Below are positions 21,754-33,851 of a stretch of 64,000 nt of DNA, in pieces (position 1 is the first letter of the stretch; each line of letters opens with the position of its first letter). A program made the position numbers and the translations under genes. The notes beneath the pieces are model-generated. The model did no database searches and was not told the origin of the DNA. It saw only the letters and a program-made list of their open reading frames with translations. The DNA lies in assembly GCA_011503125.2 (NCBI GenBank), contig WWBZ02000051.1:3596001-3660000 (forward strand), given 5' to 3'. This DNA is from Botryosphaeria dothidea (Eukaryota; Ascomycota; Dothideomycetes; Botryosphaeriales; Botryosphaeriaceae).

Positions 21754-21989
21754 TTTGTTTTTGAATGGTCTGATTCTTGAGGAAAATCTCTGTCTCCATT
21801 CTGCTGGCTGTTGCAAGCAGAAGAGCCGTTCTCATTCTTTGTAGTCAAAGCCTGGCGTGCTGTGTCGAGCTCAGCGCGCAGCATCTTGATCTCCTGGTCC
21901 TTAATCCCCTCCGTCTTTGCAGTCTGGGACCTGGCCCAACAGAGGTTGACGCCAAGATTCCTGATCTCGTCGTCTTCCTCGCCCCAGTA

Positions 21990-22358
21990 CTTCTGAAGAA
22001 GAGTTTGTTGTGGTTGTATCCGTGACAGTCGGATTGATGATGGCCGAAGCTGGTTGCTGAACAGATGAGCCCCTGTAGAGCGGAGGGGACAGACGAAATG
22101 GCCTCGGAGCTGCAGTTCTGCAAAGGAGTGGGCCAGATCCCACCGCAAGGGTGACTGGAAGAAACTTCCGAGTCGGCCGCGAATTTCCTTGCGTGACATC
22201 TCCGCATCGTACTGAAGGACGACAACAGCCATGGTTCCAATGGCTCCAGCAGGAACCAGGCCAACGCAAACGTGGGCCAGGCTATGCGAAGGGCTCGTCT
22301 GCATCACGGCGCCAATGCAGAAGACGACAGAGCCAAGAATAGAAGGCTCGATGGCCAT
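21990..22358 (-). pseudogene. MFS sugar-transporter fragment
   Basis: The frame from 22358 reads SILGSVVFCIGAVMQTS, VVVLQYDAEMSRKEIRGRLG and so on. This matches the conserved region of fungal monosaccharide transporters around helices 2-4, with the E-x2-(P/R)-KEIRGR loop motif. The similarity ends at about residue 66 (about 22160); the rest of the frame is unrelated, and upstream the match jumps frame. No complete transporter can be assembled, so it is a relic. Confidence 0.6.
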
Positions 22359-22360
22359 GT

Positions 22361-23440
22361 GATGAAAATACCCTTCGGGTCCAAGAAAAAGCGAAACGAA
22401 AACATGCAGGCCTCCTCGCCCTGGTGAAGCGGAAGTGGTCTTGGAAAGATGTAGAGGACGAGTCTACCTGCAAGTAGTCAGATGATCAAATGCCTCCATT
22501 TAGGAAGCAATAATCCCAAAAGTCGTACTACCCAGTCTTTATCGAGAAGAGTTTCTGTCGTGCTGAAGGTGTTGGCGTTGCAGGTTGCCGATGCCCCGGA
22601 CTGCTGATGGGATCACGGAATAGTCGAGTGGCTAGCAGCCTAAGAGGGGGAAAATTCAATTTAACCAAAGAGATCTGACTTGTTCCAAAGATTAAACCAC
22701 TCTTATCTCCAGTCATGCCAGACCAACCGAAACGTACCAGATTGCGACCGTCAAAACACTGGCGGCAGATCTCGATCTCAGTCTATTCACGAGATTCCAA
22801 CTCCAGGCAGAACTGGAAAGTGTGACTGTTGTAGTCACGAACAACGTTGATCAGTACAACAGAGAGGAGGTCACCGCTGCCGAGGTGCTCGTCCACCCAG
22901 GACATGGCAGAAAGGCAAGCCTCCTCAAGAATTGCGTTGGCAGTGCTTGTGGCCCAGGGTTCCACGCGATGCTGACCCTCGAACCGGTTGAACATGAGAC
23001 GGGTCTGGTGGAACCCGTCGCAAAGCTGGGTGAACTCCTCAACGGTGATGAGCGGCGCGGAAAACGGGCCAAAAGTACCAATAACTCCGCCGAACGAGTC
23101 AAACTCGAAGACAAGCACGTCGTTGGCGGCTCAAATACCTCGCTCCGGTTTGGGAACTCAGCCTTGAGCTCGTCGCCAGCAGCATACTGCTTGCATCGCA
23201 CCTTGCAGCTCAAACATCCGCGGCCATTTGTGGTTGTCTTGGCCTCACCAGAGCGACCAGGGATCATGGATCCGAGTCTGCATGACCAAACTTGACAACT
23301 TGCCGGAGGCACTGCCTTTAGGGATCTTTGGGACCATGGACCCGAAACCGCGACTCGCAGGAGGACGATGTGCCTGAGAAGGCAGTGCGGTGAATGAAGG
23401 TGAGGTAGCATTGGTGACAGTCCAATCTAAAAACCAAGAG
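22361..23440. other. Degenerate region
   Basis: Minus-strand frames at 22783..23118 and near 23200..23300 look partly coding. One has GCLSCKVRCKQ, faintly like a broken Zn2Cys6 motif. No gene model holds. Confidence 0.3.
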
Positions 23441-24139
23441 CTCACGCACAACTACAATCCCGAGTATGCTGAGGGGTAGTAGGAGCAGCAGGGTGGGCAA
23501 TCTTGGTAGGGCCAGGGCGGGCTATCTGAGGTTTCCTTTCCATCGAGGAAGATGTCAATGGTGAAGTTGTACGGATACTTGGCGGACCCATTAGTGGGTG
23601 GGAGAGGCAAACCGCAATGATGACGTGCAGATCGCCAGAGCGACTAGTCTCCCGTCGAACATCGTACGGCGCGCTGACCTGAGTCTTCTGTGGTGTCTTA
23701 GCAAACACCGGCGAGAGGAGCAACCCGAGTCCCAAAGCCACTTGGTCCGGTCGAGATCAATGGTGTTGCTCTGGTCATTCTGGCGACCAGCGGCCAATTC
23801 GGTGTTGCAGACATCACTGGACCTGCGAACACGAGTCGCTAACCAGAAGGGCGAGGACATTTTCCAAAGCGTCCAAAAAGAAAAGATCTTTGGCGTCTCC
23901 CGGGTATGCATTGTCGAAAAAAAAAAAAAGAACCCCAGAGTGACTGCGGTCTGGCCAAGCAGGAACGGCCCAAAAGGTTTCAGTGTATTCGTATAGCGAC
24001 ATTGCAGAACCGAGAGGGCACAACCATGGACTCTGCTGTTTATGCTAGTTAGAAGCAGAGCGAAGCGGACGGGACCGTGTGAAGAGAGGAAGCCTTGCGG
24101 CACAACATGTTCTTTGCCGAGTGAGCCAGGTATAGGCAT
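23441..24139 (-). pseudogene. Degenerate locus related to the 16-kb BTB-like copy (copy 2)
   Basis: The minus strand at about 23.9-24.1 kb matches the plus strand at about 16.09-16.26 kb, including MSLYEYTE and the upstream CCTCTCTTCACAC segment. It is interrupted by an A13 tract (T13 on this strand, about 23919..23931). Towards 23.46 kb a different frame reads KYPYNFTIDIFLDGKETSDS and then PPWPYQDCPPCCSYY before a stop, which looks like a genuine C-terminal exon. I cannot connect the parts into one frame. Confidence 0.35.
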
Positions 24140-27100
24140 TGAGTCTCAGCGCTCTGATGGGAAGAGGCCAGCTTAGCCTCGTTGTTCGGACCGGGAAACG
24201 GCCTCTCCTGGCTCTGCAGGTGCCACTTCTCCGGGTCCATAACAGCTATTTCTGTTAGCAAGATATCTTCTGTTTAAAGGTGATGTAGATTAACCTTGGG
24301 GCGGCATTGAGGAGCCCCCAGCGTATCAATGCTGCGCAATCTCTCACCAGGTCAATCCGGATATAGTACGTCTGAAAGTGTGGCAGATCAGTGATGAAAG
24401 TCAGATCTTCTTGGGCAGGCAGGAACTCACTCTGATGTTGCCCCTGACAGCACGGGGAAGCCGCGACAGGTGGGTTGGAAGCTGAATGGGCAAAGCGAAC
24501 TGTTAAGATCTGAAAACAAATTCCAGATCTTCTCACCGAGGAAGGACTGGGTGAACAGGAAAAGGGTTGAAGGACGGGGGTGAAGGCTATTTGAATGTCG
24601 AAGCGGGGGGCTGGTCACCCCGCTTGGACCACGCGCTAAGCAACTTTCACAGGCTCGACTAGCAGATTTGATTCACAAATTTTCTTTAATCATGCCGGTA
24701 AGTGACTGTGAAAGTCAGAAAAGATCTGGAAGAAGGAGGCGGGCTCATACGGGGTAGTGATTCGGGCGGTTGAGCATGGCCGAGGTTGCCCGCAATGGGA
24801 GCTCAGCAACCCAGGTCAACGAGGCACATGCGCATATATGGGCAGGGATAAACCCTGCCTTTTGATCAGACTATATGGGGTGCAGGGATCTGGGGTAGGC
24901 AATGAAGCGGCATCGGGGCGAGCCGGTGACGGCGGTTCCTGCGCGGGTGGCTCAATTTTTGTCCCGTTGTGTGTGCTCAAGCAGACACCTCGCTACGTTC
25001 GCCATGTGTGGACAACCTCTTCGATAAGCGCACTGGCCGAGTAGCGCTGAGCTGTCAGCATTCCTGAGTGTGCTGGCGATGTTGTAGGCATCCGCCACAG
25101 CGCCTGAGATCTCGCCATGAAATCCGTAGACATCATTGCAGCGCGGCCTCTGCACTGCAATGTCAATTACACTCATGATCCATTTGTGCGAATACTGCTA
25201 CATGCCGACGCTGAATTTGTCCAGGGCAACCTGAGCAATTAAATGGGCCGCTATATCAGTGCGCTCTTCACGGCGGGGGTACCCGCGGCGTCAATGTTGA
25301 CGTCAGTGGTCGCACTCGCTGCGGTATGCGCCGTCGCCACCGTCGCAACCACACGCCTGCCGGACAATCCAGGCAACCTATCCTGCTCCCATCACACGCA
25401 GCTGTTGCCCATTGTCGCATGTTTTGGCCATCTGGTCTCGCGAGAGGAACTTCTTGTGGGGCATTAATATCTCACTGTGTGAACAGACGGAGCAAGCAGG
25501 AGTGCGCGCCATCTTCGGGGCAAGAGCACACGCGCGTCCAGCCGAAACACGGAGCAGCATGAATAAGTGAAGAGCAAGTAGTTCGGTCGTTTCTTTTTCA
25601 TCTTGATCCCATTGATGCCGCTGACACCACATATCTCAGCCCCTCAGATATCTGCGTCAAGCGCACGAGCAGCGCCAGCAGCTTGTCACCCCATTCCAGC
25701 GGATACTGAGATAGTGTTACTGAATCGTTGAAGGCTCCACCATGCTCAATTCTCAACCAGAGATTCTGGGGATCGTGCTCGACAAGATTTGGGCCGCGCA
25801 AAGTTTGAGGCTGCCTACATTACAGGGAAAACGCACCAAGGAGTTAAATCTCTAATCACCAAAGCCCACTGGGAGCAGAATCAAGATCCCTGCAAGGGAT
25901 GCAGGCCTTGGTTATCGACATGCGCGGATTGCAGGGCCGGCGCACAGGTACTATTCTGGGGAAGCAATCTTGGATCATACGCAGCAGACACGTTGAGGAG
26001 GAGGCCGCAGCAGGTCTTGAAGATGATCATGATGGGACACTTGAAGGATAGAAGTGGCTTGCAGGCGTCTTGGCATCATCTCATTGGAATGATCAATAGC
26101 AAATCCATGCGCGAGACAATTGACAACGGCACGGTGGAATGGCACATGGACTCGATACTGTAGACTCGCGCTCCTCTCAGTAGATTGAACACACTATGTG
26201 TGTACGTGAAGGAAGACGATAATCTGTGATTCCAGAGATTTAAGTGCCATGCAGCATCGGCTGCCCTGAAGCACGCTGATGATTGAATGTGTGGTAATCA
26301 GACTTCACAGCGGAGTCCATCCAGCAATTCATCATCATAGCAGCTGATATCAACAGTTGTCCATGTTTGGTCATGTAATCCCTGTTATAGTATTCCACAT
26401 GAAGACAATCTTCATCAAATCCGATCATGAACCGCGTCGGGAGGGTTACTCTTTGTCCATATCGCCGGGTCACCGCAATGGACTGTCCAGTCAGTGAAGG
26501 TGCCGGAGCTCATTACCGGCATAGACAGGCTACAGCCCATGCGCAGGCGACACTCCTGGGTAACCTCATTCTGTGTGTAGTTGGCAACGCCTCAATGCTG
26601 TGGCGACTGGGCGTGGCTTTGATGCGGGCTGAGCAACCATCCGAAGGCTGTCTCGTCATCACGTCAGATCAGAGCTACCACAACGCTGTCCAATTTTGCT
26701 CTATGGGGTAGTTGTGAGGCTGAAGAGACGTGACCATGGCTGCAACAGGTGTGTCAGAGCTCAATCGGGCTCGGGTGTCGCTGAGTACCATCCGCGCCTG
26801 GCTGTATTCAGGGAAAACTTTGCGTTCACCATTTCTAACAGCGGGTATGTAACCTCCAAGACCTCACAGTATCAACCGGATATTGATAGGCAGTGTGCTG
26901 CGAAGACCAGTAGATTTTGGGCCGTTGCGCGATTCGTGGGGGTGATTCATGGTAAAAGGGCAAGAAGAGGCGGGAGGAAGGGCGTCAGATCGGAGTCTCT
27001 GAACAGAGTAAACTTGTGCCAAATTAGCCTGTCATGCTACGTTAGTGGGAATCAATGTCGTCAGCGGCCAGGCTCAGTGATGTCGGACAAAGCCAAAATC

Positions 27101-29099
27101 AGTGCACGAATCAAGGGCCGCTCTGCAAATGATCATCGTGTGCGTTGTGGGATGTATGTCCTTGAGCGACGTGGCGGTGAGTTGTGTTGTGCGACGCGTT
27201 GTTTTGCGACGCGGGTGGCGTTGCGATGGCGGCGGTCTTCAAGAAGATGGGAGGATCTGAAAGCAAGCTGCGGGGGCAGAGTTCCGGAAGAGACAGTAAC
27301 TCTGTGATCAAGACGGGTTGCGCGGATACAACAGCGACAGCAGAGTGGTGTAATGATGAAGGCGATCACCGAAAATATCTATGTTGTGCTCTGTGCTGTG
27401 AAACTCAACACCAAGGAGGGCATCGCGAGCCTGACAAGGAGGGGAAACATTGGCGGGTCTGGGCGCGTGTTATCGCGCGGTGACGCTGGGACGCGTTGTC
27501 TGACCAACCACATCAAGCATTGGTCTTGACTGCAACGATGAGCTGGCCGTTCGAACCACCAAAAGTTACTGGCACGGGAGGCCAAGCAAACCAGTACCAG
27601 AAGAGCATGATGCTGCTGTGGTGTTGAGCAGAGCGGATGAATGAACGGCGGCTCCAGCTTCAACACTACAAGAGTGATGTGCGATGGGCGAGTAGGTCAG
27701 AGCGGCAAGGTAAACAACAACACCACGGCGGCAACATGAACACCAGCAGAGACACTTCAAGACGCCGCGGGACGCAAGACAAAACACAAAACGAATACCA
27801 AACACTGAATCATCACCAGGTTTAGGTCAGTTCAAGTACAAGTCCCAATGAACTTCCTTGTAGCTCTGCTCATGGCAAAGCGAACAACGAAATTTCAGCC
27901 TCAGATTGCTCTTCAACGGCCCGGGGATAAACCTCGCCACTGAAAGTCAGTGATGAGTAAAAAACCCGATGGTGTGGGGCGCGGTGCCTGTGATCTCGTT
28001 ATCCCTGCTCTAGAGAGAAAAGAAAAAAAAAAGCTGAAAGGGCGGAGGGCGGAGGGGTATTTAAACCCCAGGAGAGGCCCAAGAGCGGTGGTTCTGATCA
28101 ACTGACCTGACAGGGATCTGAGGCTGCGCTAGACCTTTTTGGAGGGAGGTTACATCACGGGGCTGGGTTGTTGATCGTTTTTGGACCTGCTGGTGCCTGA
28201 ATTGTGTCGGGCAGCGGTCGCCGGTGTGGTTTGCAGTCACTTCAAGCACGGCCAAGCTCTGGGCTACGCCGGATCTGGTTACTCGCACGGACGCAGACGC
28301 ACGAAATACCTGCTTTTCCATTGCTCAGCTGCCAGATGGCCCCACAATTGCAGGCACCAATATCTAAGTGGGTCGTGCAGGCCGTTTTTCTTGGCGTCTG
28401 TGCTCATTTGGACATGGTGACGGAGTCCCCCGCGCGGGATGTCGACACTCGGGCCCTTCAGCTGTAGCTTTGCAGTCGTTCATTCACTGCGTCAAGCTCA
28501 CAGCAAAAGGTGGAGCAGCCTCTGCTACACGCTGGCTAGGAGGCACGGCCATCAACGTAGTCTGCGGTCTGCCAGCCCATGGCAATGCGGAGTGTCCGGA
28601 ACCGCAGCCAGTTGCATACAATTTGTCCACTCCAACTCATCTCATGCGTATTCACATGCGTGTTCTGATCTGCATGTCCACCGAAAACAGCTACCGCCTC
28701 GCCTTCGGACCAGGAAACAGACAGGAGTGGTGAGCCACTGTTGTTGGACCTGCCTGTGTGCCGTGTATCATCAACACTGACGAAAGGGACGCCGCAGACC
28801 GGGCGTTGGGGCACCGATTCAACTGCAGTGCCTCGACCAAAGTCGCTGAACCAACAACGTACAATGTGGTGGAGCGAGCCCTACTGTGAAGATCTGCGAA
28901 ACCGCATGCCATTCAAGTGATACCCGCACGCAAGATAGCCTCGTTCGCCCTGCCATCAGATACTTCATGCTGTCACCGTGAGCTTCCCACCACAAATGCA
29001 GTCAACAGCGGAAACGGTTGTCAACAGACCACAGCAATGAATTCATTTCTACCAAAGGCTACTACTACAAAGTCTTTGTATGGACCGTAATACAAGCGC
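24140..29099. other. 5 kb without supported genes
   Basis: Open frames are short and overlap on both strands. None has a domain or a splice-consistent structure. The region also has scattered A/T runs and looks like decayed accessory DNA; no terminal inverted repeats or reverse-transcriptase motifs were recognised. Confidence 0.4.
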
Positions 29100-31270
29100 T
29101 CGGCTTGAACTTCGCGCACGGCACCCCGTACCGGTCCATCGCGTTTTCGCGTTTCTTGCTCTAGCCTCAGCAGTGTAACGCGTCTCGTCACTGAGCTGAC
29201 ACGCACGCCTGTTTTCCGGGCACAAAGAGACAAATGAAAGTATGTCTGACCCTCAAATGGGGCGTATGCACTGAACTTCAGACGTACGTCCGTTGCTCGA
29301 GTCACGTTTGATCTGGCCCGCCGCTCCGTGCCGCTCTACCACTGAACAGGCAGGCTTGCAGTTGGAAGAGGACGGGCCGTCTGTTGGTTGAGAAGGTTAG
29401 AGACATGAAGGTGGATGTCTGACTCTTGGTGAGACATACGCTGTAATGTCACGCGCACGTCCGAACTGTTCAGAGGTCATTTTCGCTCTTGCCCAATGTT
29501 CCGTGCCGCTCTGCCACTGATCAGGCAGGCTTGCAGTTGGAAACTGATGGGCGGATTCTGTAAAAGAAAGGTTAGAGACATGAAGGGGAATGTCTGACTC
29601 GTTTAGAGACATGCCCTGTAATGTCACGCACACATCCGTAACTGTGAAGGAGTCATGTTGCTCTAGCCCGTCGCTCGGGGCCGCGCTGCGACGGAATGGG
29701 CAGGCTCGCAGTTGAATGACGACGGGCTGTAAGGTGAGAGACACGAAGGGGAATGTCGCGGCTGCAGTGACAGCACGACGCTTCATATTTACGCGCCGCT
29801 CCTTCTATCAGCCGCTTTTTGTTCTTGCCTCATCGCTCCGTGCCGCTCTGACATGGGGAAAGACAGGCTTGCAAGTGGAGAATGATGGGCGGAATCTGTG
29901 AAATCGTTAGCAGAGACAGGGAGGGAAGGAATGTTGCGGCTGGAGTGAAGCATGACGCGGTGACTTCGAGCGAAACGCCTTTCTGCAGCCGCTGGTTGTT
30001 TGATCTTGCCCGTTGCAGTGTGCCGCTCTGACATGAGGAAGACAGGCTTGCGCGAAGGTGCGTTGGGCGTTTGCTTCAAATCGGAAGCGATGTCACCCCA
30101 AGTAGAACCCACCAAGCATGATCTTGGGCTGGCGGGCATTTGTAGTCTTCGGGACTGGTTAGCTCGTCTTTTGATCTAGCCCGGAGGGTAAAGCGCGCCA
30201 GCACGGGTGAGTCTGGCGCCCTCGTTACTTCTCCGGGCATGAGAGACAACTCATAGGAAAAGAAAGGACGAAGAAGCAAAAAGACAAAGTGGTGGAGGAA
30301 AGAGATGAGGGGGAGAAAGAAGAAGTAAATGGTCAGTAAATACCCGCATGTACAGAGTTGTGAAACCAGAACACCAGTATTTTGGAGATGCCCTAGACTG
30401 CTAACTCGGACGTTGCTCTACCCACTTTGCGGCCTCTTCAGCGCCACTGACGGTTTCCGAAGAACCCAGGTGAAGACGTGAAGATAATCCCGTGGGAGTA
30501 TTTTAGCTTTGTACGGGGTTTCAAGACGCAATGCCCACTAGCAGGATGCCGCGTTAGTAGAACCCAGAACTTGATCTTCCCCTCGACCCTCTCCGATCAG
30601 CATCCGCTGATGATGATAAGCCATGGGGTTTAGTCGGTGAAGTACCATCAACCTACACCAAGTATGTCAGTGAGAACTTTGTACAGACTGATCAATACGC
30701 AACGCCCACTGCCAGGACGCTGCGTCAGTAAAGCCCGAACTCGATCTTCCCCTCCGCCACCGCTCTCCGCAAACTGCGAAGAATGAAAAAGTCATGGGGT
30801 GAAGTGTGGTAGTGTTGTAACCATCTTCCAGAGTGAGAAATGTAGACGACCTGTTCATGCAGCCGCGCTGGTTTTCGAGGCGAGCTGCTCGTCGTATCGC
30901 CGTATCGATCTTCCCCTCGGCTAACGCTCCACCGAAATACGGCAAAGTGAGTCGCCACGGGGTTAGTGTCAGCGTCATTCTGCCGAGAGATGTCGGTAAC
31001 AGTGAAGCCAACTGCGTCGGTGCGGTCGAAACGAGCTGGTTGTTCTGAAACCTGTTGCTCTCCCCCTCGGCTCGCCGCTGGGCGGCTGACCGCCGCCAGC
31101 GACTGGCCACGGGGTGATGAAGTGAGAGACATCATCATGTTAGCTTTGTCTGGAGCCCAAAGACAGCCGCGAATGTTCTTCGTGTCGGGCTGCTAATCTG
31201 GCGACCATTTTGCATCTCCCCTCTCGGGACACTCTGTCAACACGGGCGGTTTCCGAAGACCCCTACCAAA
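29100..31270 (-). repeat. Diverged tandem array of intron-bearing units
   Basis: About 13 units recur every 150-180 bp (one gap of 242 bp). The plus-strand anchor, of the type GATCTTGCCC or GCTCTAGCCC, lies at 29158, 29310, 29485, 29660, 29821, 30002, 30173, 30415, 30573, 30743, 30907, 31057 and 31212. Read on the minus strand, several units contain intron-like segments: 29381..29439 (GTATGT donor, TCTCTAACC branch site, CAACAG acceptor) and 29558..29614 (GCATGT, a GC donor, then TCTCTAACC and TTTTACAG). The segments between acceptors and donors are about 112-118 nt, not multiples of three, and carry stops in the conserved frame. The array may be a non-coding multi-exon transcript or a decayed repeat-protein gene. 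Confidence 0.6.
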
Positions 31271-33133
31271 GTCGCAGAGAAGGAACCGTTGGGGGTTCAA
31301 GTGTCTGAAGCTTGAGCTTCGCAAATGAGGTTATGTAGTACTGAGACATGTGACGATGGGTGGAAGGGAACGCGGAGTGGGGCCGGTGAATGCATGAAGC
31401 GAAGATTGTAGTGCAAACCTGCAAGTCTTTGTCAGCCGGGCTCTTTACAAAATGCATCTGGAATAACGAATATCTGTGTCTGGTCGGCTTCCAGCGTATG
31501 AGCTGAGTCTGCATCTTGCCCTTGTAGTATTGGCTCAACTTTGCTTTGTTACGACACTGGCACGAAGTACTCGTCCGAGGAGTGAGCACAGCCAGAGCGC
31601 GATTCGCGTGGGCGTGAAGTTGCAGAAAGGAAGGAATGAAAGAAAGTAAACGACAAGAGAAAAGGATGAGGAGCTAGACGTTACAAACCAAGGAAGTGGA
31701 CAAGATGCTGATGCGTTTGTTGCCACAAAGAACTTTTTGTTGAGAAGGCGGCTGCGATGTGCTGCGCATGGACGCTGTGGATGAGTGACAAAGGCGAGGG
31801 AAGATCCGATGAAGATGCGCAGTGCGCTCATGGGAATTATCTGAGTGATGGTCAGCGCGGTGTCTGGGTGTGGAGCGGGAGAGTGAGGGCACACGGGGCG
31901 CAGGCGCGGGCGCGCGAGATCTTCTTCATGAGATCTTGATAAGACCGGATTGCGTTGTTTATGAGAAGAAATAGTGTGGAAGAGCTCACATGGTAGCGTC
32001 AGTGTCCAAGAAGCGCGGCTGTGTGTCGGGACATGGCCAGTGACGCGGCGAAACGAGTCTACGCGACTCGCGTGCGCTTGTGGAATCATGCCTGCAGTGA
32101 GCCACTACATGTCTGCTAAGCGCGTTGCGCGACTTCGCAGGGTTAGTGGTGTAGTTAAGGTCAGCAGCTGCGTCGCGTCGCAGCGCAACAGTGGAGAGGG
32201 GAGCGCGCTATGCTCGATCGCACAGGGAAGGAGAGGAGATTCTTTGTGCTGAAGAAGACGATGAGAGGTAGGGAGACATTTTGTGAAGACAAGGTGCCGA
32301 TGAAAAGATTGGGGCGAAAGTGTTGTGATGGGAGGAGGGGAGGAGGAGGTTTTAAGGCTGGCGGGCAAGGTTTTCTGTTTGCGCGGCAACGTCAACTGCT
32401 CAACCGCGTGGCTGCCTAGCGCGTCTTCAAATGAGGAAGGCACGCTCTTGCTGCTGTGACTGAAGGCGGGTCTTTGCTTGCAGTAACGTAGTTGTATTGC
32501 GCGCGGCCGCTGGAGCGGCGGCGGCGGCGGCGGCGGCTTATGAGGAACAGGCTTGCAGAAGGCTCGCAAATTATAGCGCCGCCGTCAAAGGGCCCTGCAG
32601 AGGAGCTTGAGCTTCGCGCTCCTTCTTCACCTCTTGCTCATGTCTTCGGGTCCATTCTTTGAGTTTTATCTTGGGCACTGTTCGAGGCGCGTCCTTCGAA
32701 TGAACCCAGAAAGCCGCCAGCGGCCGCGGCGGCGGAAAGTCTGCGGCTGTCAGATCTTCTGCGAGCCCACCAGTCATTTAGAGTCGATTTATGGCCGCAC
32801 TCCTATTCCATGCCATCGCCCTGAGAAGGACAGTTGTATGTCCGCGGCATGTCGTAGTACAGTCAGTCGGTCCGCCACGACGACGCAGAGTCTGTTCAAC
32901 CACATCTGGCTGTCCACAGTCCATGCCACTGGCAGCGTACAAATTGATATATCCATGTAATGCTCACGTCCGAACGTCTTCTTGAATCACGATGCCAAAG
33001 CGTCGGCGCTCAAACGCTCTCCTGCAAAAGATATATATGCATCCAGCCAGAATCACCCACGAAGCTCAGCAAAGTGACTGATCCCAGAGAGCCGATGCTT
33101 TTCTCATGTGGCTGAATTCTACGCCCAGATTCA
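31271..33133. other. Gene-poor stretch
   Basis: A minus-strand frame at 32571..32777 (68 aa, MTGGLAEDLTAADFPPPRPL) has protein-like composition but no context. A GCG-repeat lies at 32515..32537. Nothing else is supported. Confidence 0.4.
32515..32537. repeat. Trinucleotide repeat (GCG)n
   Basis: About 7.5 perfect copies. Confidence 0.9.
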
Positions 33134-33851
33134 TCAATCCCTAAACACTCCGTCGTACGTGATCCTCGCATTCGGGAAGATCCGAACGCTGCCTGCGGCA
33201 AACGTCTCCTTGGCACCAATGTGCAAGTGTAGCTCCATCACCGTGTCGAATTTTGCGTTCATGACCTCGGCCTGCAGTTCGAGGCTCTCGAAGACCGCCG
33301 CACCACCGCAGAGGGTCAGGAACCTGAGCTTTTTCGCCGTCAGCAGGATGGCGAGCATCTGACTAGCAACGGAGCTGTCGATGCCAGCTTTGTCCATGGA
33401 GATGTTGGCACGGATCTCCTGACGCAGAACGCGCAGTCGCAGGTCGGTCCATCTGAGCGTGAGATGTCTGCCATGAGCCATCAGCCGGAGTTCTCAAGAA
33501 AGGAGTTGGTATTTCTTACTTCGTAAGATTCAGCGCTTCGGGGACATCGCCGGTGTATGGAGAGGGGATGAAGAGTGGGCAGTTGCAGTTGTAGACTTGG
33601 AGGCCGGCACGGCGCAGGATCCGACAGTCTTGCGTGTGTAGCAGCCTGACAAACGCCTCTGGACTAGTCCGTCGGATTGTATGAAAGATTTGTTCAGCCG
33701 CAATGCGGCGGAGCTTCTTGTTGACCAAGGAGAGTGTGAAGAGCGCGTCCTTGGTTCCAAGGCGTGTGAGACCGTCCTTCGGGACGAGCTTGACGATTTT
33801 GAGGATTATTTCCTCCGGAAGAGAACCGAGAGAGGCTTGTTGGTTGGCCAT
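33134..33851 (-). CDS. Short F-box protein, two exons
   Basis: Exon 1 runs from 33851 (MANQQASLGSLPEEIILKIV) to 33520. Intron 33468..33519 has a GTAAGA donor, a GGCTGATG branch-like site and a GGCAG acceptor. Exon 2 ends at 33134. Splicing reads EALNLTK-HLTLRWTDLRLR without a break; total 221 aa. Residues 8-55 form an F-box (LPEEIILKIVKL ... FTLSLVNKKLRRIAAE). The rest is a short leucine-rich domain (AKKLRFLTLCGGAAVFESLE). F-box proteins recruit substrates to SCF ubiquitin ligases. At 221 aa it is short for the fungal family, but both ends look natural. Confidence 0.8.

Noticed and set aside
27540..27570. T-arm-like GTTCGAAC sequence
   Set aside because: The flanking bases do not pair into a T-stem on either strand.
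29290..29360. A tRNA-like A box (TTCAGTGGTAGAGCGG) on the minus strand of the tandem array
   Set aside because: No T-arm or matching acceptor stem follows in any unit, and the motif varies between units.
29100..31270. The tandem array as a cluster of U2 genes
   Set aside because: Units share AGATCAA-like words with U2 stem-loop I, but none has the CTGTTCTT segment, stem IIa loop, Sm site or stem-loop IV.
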